Assembly (NCBI RefSeq): GCF_042643485.1
Contig: NZ_JBHRSJ010000031.1
Coordinates: 1 to 64,000 of the forward strand
DNA from: Azotobacter bryophylli
Lineage (GTDB): Bacteria > Pseudomonadota > Gammaproteobacteria > Pseudomonadales > Pseudomonadaceae
Direction: 5' to 3'
Length of the DNA stretch: 64,000 nucleotides
Positions 1 through 8,317 of this stretch are shown here, piece after piece (the stretch's first letter is position 1; each line of letters opens with the position of its first letter). The position numbers and the translations under genes were made by a program. Below the pieces are notes generated by a model that saw nothing but the letters and a program-made list of their open reading frames with translations, was not told where the DNA came from and made no database searches.

Positions 1-279
1 GGCTACGATGCTGAGCATCTGCGCCAGTACTGCGACCGCTACCGGATGCAGCCGGTAATTCCGCTGCGAACCATGAAGCGCAAGCCTAAACCGGGGCCTC
101 CTCGGCTATTCGACCGTCCTAAATACCGGCAACGGAACATCATCGAGCGGATGTTCGGCTGGTTGAAGGAGAGCCGTAGGATTGGCACCCGTTACGATAA
201 GCTAGCAAGAAGTTTTGCCGCCATGGTCACGCTGGCTTGTACGCTGCGGTGCCTACGGCAGTACTTTTCGTACAGAGCC
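1..279 (+). mobile_element. Right end of an IS5-family insertion sequence
   Basis: The transposase frame runs to about base 279. The last bases (261-279, GTACTTTTCGTACAGAGCC) look like a terminal inverted repeat, reading GGCTCTGTAC from the outside. The next bases are TA within CTAG, a typical target for this family. The left end is outside the window, so the repeat pairing and target duplication cannot be confirmed here. Confidence 0.6.
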
Positions 280-282
280 TAG
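1..282 (+). CDS. IS5-family transposase, C-terminal part (5' end outside window)
   Basis: The reading frame is open from base 1 to the TAG at 280-282, so only about the last 93 residues are present. The motif IIERMFGWLKESRRIGTRYD, with the final catalytic Glu of the DDE triad, followed by a conserved Leu/Ala-rich tail, is typical of IS5-family (IS427/IS1031-like) transposases. This is the C-terminal part of the RNase H-like fold. The remaining DDE residues lie left of the window, so intactness cannot be judged. The stop codon is interlocked with the stop of the minus-strand gene at 279-716. Subgroup assignment is from motif memory. Confidence 0.85.
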   Translation, partial: GYDAEHLRQYCDRYRMQPVIPLRTMKRKPKPGPPRLFDRPKYRQRNIIERMFGWLKESRRIGTRYDKLARSFAAMVTLACTLRCLRQYFSYRA

Positions 283-716
283 TTCCAACCGAGCGTGAGC
301 GCCGTGAGGACCAGATAGCGTCCGGCCTTGGCCAGGGTGACGATCAGCAGAAAGCTCGGAAGCGGCTCGCGCATCACCCCTGCGATCAGGGTCAGGGGAT
401 CGCCGACCAGCGGCAGCCAGCTGAGTAGCAACGACCAGCGTCCGTAGCGGTGGTACCAGCTTTGTGCCCGCTCCAGCTGCTTCGCGCTCGCCGGAAACCA
501 GCGGCGTTCCCGGTAACGCTCGATGGAGCGACCGAGCAGCCAGTTCACCAGCGAGCCGAGAGTATTGCCGAGCGTGGCGGCCAGCACGAGGCCATCCGTC
601 GAATAAGCGCCGCTCAGGAGCATGCCGACCAATGCGGCTTCGGACTGCGCCGGCAGCAGGGTGGCGGCGACCAGTGCCAGCATGAACAAGCCGCCGTAGG
701 CCATCGGATCGGACAT
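279..716 (-). CDS. YqaA/DedA-family inner-membrane protein
   Basis: A protein of about 145 residues with four hydrophobic stretches. It matches the YqaA branch of the DedA (SNARE-associated) family: a LLPAQSEAALV segment near residue 25, GNTLGSLVNWLLGR near 50-63, and RYGRWSLLLSWLPLVGDP near 91-107. DedA proteins affect membrane homeostasis, and some translocate undecaprenyl phosphate; the role of YqaA itself is unknown. ATG at 716 gives a family-like N-terminus. An in-frame ATG at 776 has a slightly better Shine-Dalgarno context. The TAG stop (281-279) uses the last base of the neighbouring IS element, so the native C-terminus may have been longer. Confidence 0.75.
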   Translation of the reverse strand: MSDPMAYGGLFMLALVAATLLPAQSEAALVGMLLSGAYSTDGLVLAATLGNTLGSLVNWLLGRSIERYRERRWFPASAKQLERAQSWYHRYGRWSLLLSWLPLVGDPLTLIAGVMREPLPSFLLIVTLAKAGRYLVLTALTLGWN

Positions 717-881
717 CGCATTCGCTACCAACAGGTTGAGAACGCCCTGGCGGCACGGGGCGGCAGGGATAGGCATTGTCCGGATGTCCGCCTGGCATAG
801 ATCGGCATCCGAACGGCTTGAATTTTCGCATGACGGCTGCGTACCTTGTGCTGGCGGCAGTTTGAAGGGACGGTATCTGTC

Positions 882-2225
882 ATGACCAGCAAGTACCCAC
901 TGGCTCTCGTCGAACGGCTGGCTGGAGTGGAGGAGGTCGAGTGCGTCACCCCGGACCTCAATGGCGTGCCGCGGGGCAAGGTGATGACCGCCGCGGGCTT
1001 TCTCGAGGGGCGCCGGCTGCAGCTGGCCCGGGGGGTGTTGCTGCAGTGCATCATGGGAGGCTACCCGCCTACGCGCTTCTATGGCGGGGATGATGGCGAT
1101 CTGGTTTTGAGTGCCGATCCGCAGCAGATCCACGTCCTGCCCTGGAGCGAGCGGCCGCGGGCACTGGCGATCTGCGATGCCGATGAGCTGACGGGAGGGG
1201 GCTCGGTGCTGTCCACCCGGGCGCAGCTCAAGCGGGTCCTGGCCGCCTATGCGCGTCACGGCTGGCGGCCGGTGGTGGCCACGGAGCTGGAGTTCTTCGT
1301 CTTCGCGCCCCATGCCGATCCCCTGCAGCCGTTTCAGCCCCCGCACGGCTTGGATGGACGACGCGAAGCCGGTTTCTCCGCCTTCAGCATTTCCTCCAGT
1401 AACGGTCTGCGCCCCTTCTTCGACGAGGTCTACCGCTGCATGGCGGCGCTGGGGCTGCCGCGCGATACTTTCATGCACGAGATGGGCGTCAGTCAGTTCG
1501 AGATCAACCTGCTGCATGGCGATCCCTTGCAGTTGGCCGATCAGACCTTCCTGTTCAAGCACCTGCTCAAGGAGGTGGCGCTCAAGCACGGGTTGATGGC
1601 GGTCTGCATGGCCAAACCGCTAGGCAATGTGCCGGGTAGCTCCATGCATATCCATCAGAGCCTGGTGGAGGAGGGCAGCGGTCGCAATCTGTTCAGCGAC
1701 CAGCAGGGCCAGTCGACCCCGGCATTCCGCCATTTCATCGGCGGGCTGCAGGCGACGCTGGCGGACCTCACCCTGCTGTTCGCGCCCCATGTGAATTCCT
1801 ACCAGCGACTCTGCAATCCCTACGCTTCGCCCAACAATGCCTGCTGGTCGCACGACAACCGCACCGCGGGCCTGCGCATTCCGGCCAGCGAGCCGGCGGC
1901 GCGGCGGGTGGAGAATCGCCTGCCGGGCGCCGATGCCAACCCTTACCTGGCGATTGCCGCCAGTCTGGCCGCGGGGTTGCATGGCCTGCTGCGACAAATC
2001 GAGCCGAGCGAGCCGCTGCAGGGCGAATTCCGGGTGCCGGACGATCTGCTCCTGCCCGGCAGCATGCAGGAAGCGCTGGTTCGTCTGGCACGCAGCGAGT
2101 TGGCCCGGCAGCTGTTCGGCAACGAGTTCATCGAGGGGTACCTCGCCAGCAAGACCCTGGAACTGGCGAGCTTTCTCGACGAGATCAGTCCCTGGGAGCG
2201 GCGCGTGCTGGCTACCCAGGCCTGA
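882..2225 (+). CDS. Glutamine synthetase-family protein (gamma-glutamylpolyamine synthetase-like)
   Basis: A protein of 447 residues with the glutamine synthetase catalytic signatures: ELEFFVF (first metal-binding Glu), GVSQFEINL, GSSMHIHQSL (ATP/metal loop), NRTAGLRIP, and ENRLPGADANPYLAIAAS with the conserved Glu/Arg. Length and motifs fit the short GS-I-like group used in polyamine or amine catabolism (PuuA/SpuI-like) rather than true GlnA, since the adenylylation-loop Tyr motif is not evident. ATG at 882 is chosen because AAGGGA lies upstream and MTSKYPLALVER is a plausible start. An MFS transporter follows 60 bases downstream and may supply the substrate. The exact amine substrate cannot be read from sequence. 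Confidence 0.85.
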   Translation: MTSKYPLALVERLAGVEEVECVTPDLNGVPRGKVMTAAGFLEGRRLQLARGVLLQCIMGGYPPTRFYGGDDGDLVLSADPQQIHVLPWSERPRALAICDADELTGGGSVLSTRAQLKRVLAAYARHGWRPVVATELEFFVFAPHADPLQPFQPPHGLDGRREAGFSAFSISSSNGLRPFFDEVYRCMAALGLPRDTFMHEMGVSQFEINLLHGDPLQLADQTFLFKHLLKEVALKHGLMAVCMAKPLGNVPGSSMHIHQSLVEEGSGRNLFSDQQGQSTPAFRHFIGGLQATLADLTLLFAPHVNSYQRLCNPYASPNNACWSHDNRTAGLRIPASEPAARRVENRLPGADANPYLAIAASLAAGLHGLLRQIEPSEPLQGEFRVPDDLLLPGSMQEALVRLARSELARQLFGNEFIEGYLASKTLELASFLDEISPWERRVLATQA

Positions 2226-2284
2226 TCGTCGTCTTCGGCCGTGATCGCGGCCGCCCGCCCATATCCATCGAGGTTGCCATCGCG

Positions 2285-3571
2285 ATGCCCCTGATCCTGA
2301 AATCCTTCCGTGGCCTGTATTTCGCCACGCTGATGATGCTGCTGGGCTCCGGCCTGCTGAGTACCTATCTGGCCCTGCGCCTGTCGACCGAGGTGGATGG
2401 CATCTGGGTCGGTGGGTTGATGGCGGCCTACTACTGTGGCCTGGTCCTGGGCGGCAAGACCGGTCACCGGCTGATCGCCCGGGTCGGGCACATCCGCGCC
2501 TATGTCGCCTGCGCCGGGATGGTCATGGCGGCAGTACTGCTCCACGGTCTCATCGATTGGCTGCCGGCCTGGTTGCTGCTGCGCTTCGCGGTCGGTATCG
2601 GCATGATGTGCCAGTACATGGTGCTGGAGAGCTGGCTCAACGAGCAGGCCGGAGCCGACCAGCGCGGGACGGTGTTCGGCGCCTACATGGCCGTTTCCTA
2701 TCTGGGACTGGTGCTCGGGCAGCTGGTATTGGTCGTCTACCCGGCCCTCGGGCTCGAGCTGCTGATGCTGGTGGCCCTGTGCTTCGCCCTCTGCCTGGTT
2801 CCGGTGGCATTGACCCACAAGCTCCATCCGGCGCCCCTGCGTCCGGCTCCACTGGAGCCGCGCTTCTTCTTCCGGCGGGTGCCGCAGTCGCTGACCACCA
2901 TCGCCGTTTCCGGTCTTGTCATCGGCGCCTTTTATGGCCTGGCTCCGCTGTATGCGAAGCGCCAAGGGCTGACCACCGATGAGATCGGCCTGTTCATGGG
3001 GAGCTGCGTTCTGGCCGGCCTGCTGGTGCAGTGGCCGCTCGGCTGGTTGTCCGACCGTCATGACCGGGCCTGGCTGATCCGTCTCTGCGCCATGCTGCTG
3101 GCCCTGTTCGCCCTGCCGCTGGCGCTCATGCCGACGGTACCCTTGCCGGTGCTGCTGCCGCTCGGCTTTCTGCTCTGCCTGCTGCAGTTCAGCCTGTATC
3201 CCTTGGCGGTCGCCTTCGCCAACGATCACGTCGAGCCCGAGCGGCGGGTGTCGTTGACGGCCATGCTGCTGGCCACCTTCGGGGTGGGCGCCTGCATCGG
3301 GCCGTTGCTCGCCGGTGTGCTGATGAAATATCTGGGCGGCAACATGCTCTACGCCTTCGACATCGCCTGCGCGCTGATCCTGGTCTGGCGCATCCAGCCG
3401 AAGGCCGTGACCCGTCTTTATCAGGTCGAGAACGCACCGCTGCACCACATCCCGAGCGCGGATAACATGACCAGTTCTCCGCTGCTGGCGGCTCTCGACC
3501 CGCGGGTCGACGAGGCGCTGGTCCACGAGCAGATGCAGCAGAAGCCGGAGACCCTGGCCGAGACGATCTGA
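2285..3571 (+). CDS. MFS transporter, YcaD-like
   Basis: A protein of 428 residues with about 12 transmembrane helices in two halves, joined by a basic loop near residues 185-200. Motifs include GLMAAYYCGLVLGG and the inter-helix SDRHDR motif in the second half, typical of the major facilitator superfamily. Layout resembles the YcaD/UMF2 branch. A hydrophilic acidic tail of about 40 residues follows the last helix. It sits 60 bases after the glutamine synthetase-like gene on the same strand, so co-transcription and a shared substrate are possible. The substrate is unknown. Confidence 0.85.
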   Translation: MPLILKSFRGLYFATLMMLLGSGLLSTYLALRLSTEVDGIWVGGLMAAYYCGLVLGGKTGHRLIARVGHIRAYVACAGMVMAAVLLHGLIDWLPAWLLLRFAVGIGMMCQYMVLESWLNEQAGADQRGTVFGAYMAVSYLGLVLGQLVLVVYPALGLELLMLVALCFALCLVPVALTHKLHPAPLRPAPLEPRFFFRRVPQSLTTIAVSGLVIGAFYGLAPLYAKRQGLTTDEIGLFMGSCVLAGLLVQWPLGWLSDRHDRAWLIRLCAMLLALFALPLALMPTVPLPVLLPLGFLLCLLQFSLYPLAVAFANDHVEPERRVSLTAMLLATFGVGACIGPLLAGVLMKYLGGNMLYAFDIACALILVWRIQPKAVTRLYQVENAPLHHIPSADNMTSSPLLAALDPRVDEALVHEQMQQKPETLAETI

Positions 3572-3736
3572 GTGCGAAAGCCGCAGGGGGCGACCGCGGC
3601 GATGGGGTCTCCGGCCGGTGCTGGGAAGCTCGCGGAATCTGGCGTAGTGTATGGTCGATGGCGTTATGCGCTTGGCCGACGATTGCGGTGCCAGTTCCGG
3701 AAATGCTGACCCGCAGGCATCTTGGAGGACCCTAGC

Positions 3737-4378
3737 ATGAGCCTGTCCGTTTCCCTGCACATGCTGGCGCGCGCACCGGAGCCCGGCCTGGTGAAATTCC
3801 GCCTGATTCCCACGTTGGGCGAGGACGGCGCGTGCGATCTGCAGCGGCTGCTGCTCGAGCACGCGTTGATCACGCTTCCTCCGGACGATTTCGATCCCCG
3901 CATCCTCTGGCTCGATGGCGACCCGGACGAGTCCCTGGAGAGACTGGCGGCAGAGCACGGGTGGACGCTCATCGAGCAGCCGCCGGGCGATCTCGGCGAG
4001 CGCATGCGGCGCATCGTCACGCTGGGGCTGTCGAGCAACGACGCGGTGATCCTGGTCTGCAACGACTGCCCCGTGCTCGATGGCGATTACCTGGCTGCGG
4101 CCCGCGAGGCCCTGCAGGAGCGTGATGTCGTGGTCGGCCCGGCCGAGGATGGCGGCTTCGTGCTGCTCGGCCTGCGCCGGGTCGATCCGCTGCTCTTCGC
4201 GGAGATTCCCTGGGGCTGCGAGGAGGTGCTGGCGCAGACCTGCGAGCGCCTGCGGCAGCTGGGCTGGGAACATCTGCTACTGCCCGAGCTCTGGGACGTG
4301 GACCGCCCCGAAGACCTGCAGCGCCTGGCCGAGCTGGGCATCCACCTGGCCGCCTATGCGGCCGTCCTGCCGCGTTGA
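3737..4378 (+). CDS. TIGR04282/DUF2064 glycosyltransferase-like protein
   Basis: A protein of 213 residues with the marks of the DUF2064 (TIGR04282) family: an N-terminal LHMLARAPEPGLVK segment with the conserved K, LGERMRRIV, a GT-A-like metal site in NDCPVLDGDYL, and the GPAEDGGFVLLGLR segment. The fold is nucleotide-diphospho-sugar transferase-like; the function is unproven. ATG at 3737 has a near-ideal GGAGG eight bases upstream. A strong hairpin at 4391 follows, suggesting the end of a transcription unit. Confidence 0.8.
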   Translation: MSLSVSLHMLARAPEPGLVKFRLIPTLGEDGACDLQRLLLEHALITLPPDDFDPRILWLDGDPDESLERLAAEHGWTLIEQPPGDLGERMRRIVTLGLSSNDAVILVCNDCPVLDGDYLAAAREALQERDVVVGPAEDGGFVLLGLRRVDPLLFAEIPWGCEEVLAQTCERLRQLGWEHLLLPELWDVDRPEDLQRLAELGIHLAAYAAVLPR

Positions 4379-4390
4379 GACAGCGGCCCG

Positions 4391-4421
4391 ACAGGGGGCG
4401 GGAATCTTTCCCGCCCCCTGT
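4391..4421. terminator. 12-bp perfect hairpin after the DUF2064 gene
   Basis: Bases 4391-4402 and 4410-4421 are perfect inverted repeats with a 7-nt loop (AATCTTT). The stem is nearly all G/C. No T-run follows, so intrinsic termination is uncertain; it may instead protect the mRNA 3' end. Confidence 0.6.
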
Positions 4422-4627
4422 CCTCCCATGTCCTAGACTCCAGCCTAGAGGCCGCTCGGACTGCCCAGGATCATGCGCCTTCTTCGTCCGCCGAGCGGAT
4501 GAGATCCTGGAGCGTGACGGTGCACCGATAGGCCTGCGACTGCTTTGCCGGTATTGCGTTGTCGGGAGGGCATGGAACATCGCGCCATCCAGCGATGGCG
4601 TTTCTTCCTCTCAATCCAGTACCCGGT

Positions 4628-6103
4628 ATGTGGCGAAACACGCGACTCCTGTTGATCGACGACGCCCCGGAGCGGCGTCGAGACATGGGGCTCATCCTCG
4701 ATTTCATCGATGAGCCGCATCTGCTCTGCGGCAGTGCCGACTGGCAGGACACCGTTCGTCCGCTGGATTCCGGCCGGGATCTGCTGAGCGTGCTGGTGGG
4801 CTCGGTCGATACGCCGGGCGGGGCGCTCGAACTGGTCAGGGAGCTCATCGGCTGGGAGGAGTCCCTGCCGGTTCTGCTGCTGGGCGAGCCCGTGCCCGTC
4901 GACTGGCCCGAGGAGGTGCGCCGCCACGTGCTGGCCAGCCTGGAGATGCCGCCCAGCTACAACAGGCTGCTCGACGCCCTGCACCGCGCCCAGATCTTCC
5001 ACGAGATGTCCGGCCAGGCCCGCGAGCGCGGGCTGTGGCGCGAGCCCAACCTGTTCCGCAGCCTGGTCGGTACCAGCCGTGCCATCCAGCATGTGCGTCA
5101 GCTGATGCAGAAGGTGGCCGACACTGATGCCTGCGTGCTGCTGCTGGGGGAGTCCGGCACCGGGAAGGAGGTGGTGGCGCGCAATCTGCACTACCACTCC
5201 CGCCGCCGCGAATCGCCGTTCGTGCCGGTCAATTGCGGGGCGATTCCGGTCGAACTGCTGGAAAGCGAGCTCTGCGGCCACGAGAAGGGCGCCTTCAGCG
5301 GGGCCCTGACCAGCCATGCCGGGCGCTTCGAGCTGGCCAACGGCGGCACGGTGTTCCTCGACGAGATCGAGGCCATGTCCATGCCGATGCAGGCGCGCCT
5401 GTTCCGGCTGCTGCAGGAGGGCACCGTCGAGCGGCTCGGCAGCAAGATCGCCCAGCCCATCGACGTGCGGATCATCGCCGCGACCCACCTGAATCTCGAG
5501 CGGATGATCGAGGAAGGACACTTTCGCGAAGACCTCTACTACCGACTCAGCGTGTTTCCCATCGAGATGCCGCCGCTGCGCGAGCGGGTGGAGGACATCC
5601 CGCTGTTGCTGAACGAGCTGATCTCGCGGATGGAGCACGAGAAGCGCGGCTCCATCCGTTTCAATTCGGCGGCGCTCATGTCCCTCTGCTGGCATGACTG
5701 GCAGGGCAATCTGCGGGAGCTGGCCAATCTGGTGGAACGCCTGGCGATCCTGCATCCCTACGGCACCATCGGCCTGGCCGAGCTGCCGAAGAAGTACCGT
5801 CACATCGAGGGCGAGGAAGAGCAGGCGGTAGACGGTCTGCGCGAGCGGCTGGTCGAGCGGGCGGCGCTGAGCGCCTGCCTGGCCGAGCCGCCCATGCACG
5901 CCGTGCTGCCGCCGGAGGGGCTGGACCTGAAGGATTACCTGGGCACCCTCGAGCGCAGCCTGATCCAGCAGGCGCTGGACGACAGCGGCGGCGTGGTGGC
6001 GCGCGCCGCCGAGCGTTTGCGCATCCGCCGTACTACGCTGGTAGAGAAGATGCGTAAATACGGCATGAGCCGCCGCGAGGAAGAGGATGAACTGCCCGAA
6101 TAG
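4628..6103 (+). CDS. fleQ: FleQ-type sigma-54-dependent / c-di-GMP-responsive transcription factor
   Basis: A protein of 491 residues colinear with P. aeruginosa FleQ: degenerate receiver domain (1-130), AAA+ domain (about 142-385) and C-terminal HTH (about 455-480, RIRRTTLVEKMRKYGM). Walker A is GESGTGKE (174-181) and Walker B VFLDEI (242-247). The c-di-GMP contacts of FleQ are kept: LFRS 142-145, R185-N186, E330 and R334. Unusual features are GAFSGA (221-226) for the sigma-54-contacting GAFTGA, FLDEIEAM for FLDEIGDM, and WQGNLREL for WPGNVREL. The start gives the family N-terminus MWR. FleQ activates flagellar genes with RpoN and represses exopolysaccharide genes. No flagellar genes are nearby; hsbA-hsbR-hptB follow instead. 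Confidence 0.9.
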   Translation: MWRNTRLLLIDDAPERRRDMGLILDFIDEPHLLCGSADWQDTVRPLDSGRDLLSVLVGSVDTPGGALELVRELIGWEESLPVLLLGEPVPVDWPEEVRRHVLASLEMPPSYNRLLDALHRAQIFHEMSGQARERGLWREPNLFRSLVGTSRAIQHVRQLMQKVADTDACVLLLGESGTGKEVVARNLHYHSRRRESPFVPVNCGAIPVELLESELCGHEKGAFSGALTSHAGRFELANGGTVFLDEIEAMSMPMQARLFRLLQEGTVERLGSKIAQPIDVRIIAATHLNLERMIEEGHFREDLYYRLSVFPIEMPPLRERVEDIPLLLNELISRMEHEKRGSIRFNSAALMSLCWHDWQGNLRELANLVERLAILHPYGTIGLAELPKKYRHIEGEEEQAVDGLRERLVERAALSACLAEPPMHAVLPPEGLDLKDYLGTLERSLIQQALDDSGGVVARAAERLRIRRTTLVEKMRKYGMSRREEEDELPE

Positions 6104-6208
6104 CGGGCGGTCTGCCGTTCGCCGCGACGGTGGTTTTTTTCGGTTGCTCTGCGCGGACCGGGGTGTTAAATCTCAGCCGTTGGCTCATCACCCCGACAAG
6201 GAGTTTGC

Positions 6209-6514
6209 ATGGCTATCACCTCGCTGCCTTCGGCCGACGGACAAGAGCTGAACATCTTCATCGAAGGACGTTTCGATTTTGGCGCCCACCAGGAATTCCG
6301 CAATGCCTACGAGCGCATCAACTTCACCCCGAAGCGCTACGTGATCGACCTGCAGGGCACGACCTACATCGATAGCTCGGCGCTCGGGATGCTGCTGCTG
6401 CTGCGTGACCACGCCGGCGGCGAGCATGCGCAGATCCGCCTGATCCACTGCAACCCGGACGTGCGCAAGATCCTCTCCATCTCCAACTTCGAGCAGCTCT
6501 TCCACATCACCTAG
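6209..6514 (+). CDS. hsbA: HsbA anti-anti-sigma factor (STAS domain)
   Basis: A single STAS domain of 101 residues. The phosphorylatable Ser lies in YIDSSALGMLLLLRDH, and the protein is very close to Pseudomonas HsbA. In that pathway HsbA binds the anti-sigma factor FlgM or the diguanylate cyclase HsbD depending on Ser phosphorylation by HsbR, thereby switching between swarming and biofilm. AAGGAG lies seven bases before the ATG. It is followed by hsbR and hptB, the same three-gene order as in P. aeruginosa; having fleQ upstream is not the PAO1 arrangement. Confidence 0.9.
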   Translation: MAITSLPSADGQELNIFIEGRFDFGAHQEFRNAYERINFTPKRYVIDLQGTTYIDSSALGMLLLLRDHAGGEHAQIRLIHCNPDVRKILSISNFEQLFHIT

Positions 6515-6576
6515 CGGATCGCTGCCGAGCGCAATCGACGTCGCGACCTGGAAGCGACTGAGCGAGGGCTGCAGCC

Positions 6577-8277
6577 ATGCAGGACACCCTGTCCATCCTC
6601 ATCGCCGAGGACAGCACCGCCGACCGCTTGCTGCTGGCGACCATCATTCGTCGTCAGGGCTACCGCGTGGTGACTGCCGGTAACGGCCAGGAAGCGGTTC
6701 GGCTGTTCGAGCAGGAGCGCCCGCAACTGGTGCTGATGGACGCCCTGATGCCGGTGATGGATGGCTTCGAGGCGGCACGGCAAATCAAGCAGATGGCCGG
6801 TGAGGAGCTGGTGCCGATCATCTTCCTCACCTCCCTGAGCGAAAGCGAGGCCATGGTGAAGTGCCTGGATGCCGGCGGCGACGACTTCCTCGCCAAGCCC
6901 TACAACCAGCCGATCCTCCAGGCCAAGATCAAGGCGATGGATCGCCTGCGGCGCCTGCAGGCCACGGTGCTGGAGCAGCGTGACCTGATCGCCCGGCACA
7001 ACGAGCACCTGCTCACCGAGCAGCGCGTGGCCAAGGCGGTGTTCGACAAGGTGGCCCACTCGGGCTGCCTCAACAACGCCCCGAACATCCGCTACCTGCA
7101 ATCGCCCTATGCGCTGTTCAACGGCGACCTGATGCTGGCGGCCTTCAAGCCCTCCGGCGGCTTGCACGTGCTGCTCGGCGATTTCACCGGGCACGGTCTG
7201 TCGGCGGCGATCGGTGCCATGCCGTTGTCCGAGGTGTTCTACGGGATGACCGCCAAGGGCTATTCCCTGGCCGAGATCCTTCGCGAGATGAACGCCAAGC
7301 TCAAGCACACCCTGCCGGTCGGGGTGTTCTGCTGCGCGGTCATGCTCAACCTGAGCTTCCAGCGGCGGGTGATCGAGGTCTGGAACGGCGGCCTGCCGGA
7401 TGGCTATCTGTACCGGCCCGCCAGCGGCGAGCGCGTTCCGCTGCGCTCCCGGCACCTGCCGCTGGGCATCGTGGACCCGAACTGCTTCGACGACCGCTAC
7501 GAGATCTACCCCATGGAGACCGGGGACCGCGTGTTCCTGCTCACCGATGGCGTGCTGGAGGTCTGCAACCAGAGCGGCGAATGGTTCGGCGAGCAGCGTC
7601 TGCTGGATGTGTTCGACAGCAACCGCCAGCCCGAGCGGCTGTTCGAGGAGATCCAGGAGGCGCTGGTCGCCTTCCGCGGAGAGAGGCAGGACGACGCCAG
7701 CCTGATCGAGGTGACCCTGACCGAGGATGGCACCCGTGCACCGCCGCCGCTGATCTTCAGCGACAGCGGGCAGAGCTGCCCGATGGATTGCTCGGTCAGC
7801 TTCGAATTCCGTGCGGAAACCCTCAAGCGCTTCAACCCGCTGCCCTATCTGCTGCAGCTCCTGCTCGAGGTGCAGGAACTGCGCGCCCAGGGCGGGATGC
7901 TCTACACCGTGCTTGCCGAGCTGTACTCCAACGCACTGGACCACGGGGTGATGGGGCTGGATTCGTCGCTCAAGCGCGATGCCCTGGGTTTCGCCGAGTA
8001 CTACCGCGAGCGGCGCCGGCGACTGGCGGCGCTGTGCGATGGTTATGTGCGCTTTCATCTCGATCTGCGCCCGCAGGCCCAGGGGGGGCGGCTGAGCATC
8101 CGCGTCGAGGACAGCGGTCCGGGCTTCGACGTGCAGCGGATGCTGGCGCTGGAGGAATCCGTGGATCGCTACAGCGGGCGAGGGCTGAAACTGATCCGGC
8201 AACTGGCCGACAGCTGTACCTGGACGGACGACGGGCGCAGCGTGTGCGTGGAGTTTTCCTGGTCGGCTCAGGCATAA
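6577..8277 (+). CDS. hsbR: HsbR response regulator with PP2C phosphatase and HATPase domains
   Basis: A protein of 566 residues in three parts. The N-terminal receiver domain has acidic residues E11/D12, phospho-acceptor D55 in LVLMDALMP, and a K in the LAKPYNQP loop. A central SpoIIE/PP2C domain (about 170-390) carries GDFTGHGLSAAIGAMP and FLLTDGVLE. A C-terminal GHKL anti-sigma kinase domain has the N-box ELYSNALDHG, G1 box VEDSGPGFD and GRGLKLI. In P. aeruginosa, HptB phosphorylates HsbR, toggling it between kinase and phosphatase of HsbA. All catalytic motifs appear intact. It lies between hsbA and hptB. Confidence 0.9.
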   Translation: MQDTLSILIAEDSTADRLLLATIIRRQGYRVVTAGNGQEAVRLFEQERPQLVLMDALMPVMDGFEAARQIKQMAGEELVPIIFLTSLSESEAMVKCLDAGGDDFLAKPYNQPILQAKIKAMDRLRRLQATVLEQRDLIARHNEHLLTEQRVAKAVFDKVAHSGCLNNAPNIRYLQSPYALFNGDLMLAAFKPSGGLHVLLGDFTGHGLSAAIGAMPLSEVFYGMTAKGYSLAEILREMNAKLKHTLPVGVFCCAVMLNLSFQRRVIEVWNGGLPDGYLYRPASGERVPLRSRHLPLGIVDPNCFDDRYEIYPMETGDRVFLLTDGVLEVCNQSGEWFGEQRLLDVFDSNRQPERLFEEIQEALVAFRGERQDDASLIEVTLTEDGTRAPPPLIFSDSGQSCPMDCSVSFEFRAETLKRFNPLPYLLQLLLEVQELRAQGGMLYTVLAELYSNALDHGVMGLDSSLKRDALGFAEYYRERRRRLAALCDGYVRFHLDLRPQAQGGRLSIRVEDSGPGFDVQRMLALEESVDRYSGRGLKLIRQLADSCTWTDDGRSVCVEFSWSAQA

Positions 8278-8317
8278 TTCCCGGCAATTGCCTTAGATCC
8301 CGATGGAGTGGCCTGGA

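Noticed and set aside
1943..4273. Open frame of 776 codons on the minus strand over the MFS and DUF2064 genes
   Set aside because: It crosses three real plus-strand genes, is Gln/Arg/His-rich and has no recognisable motif.
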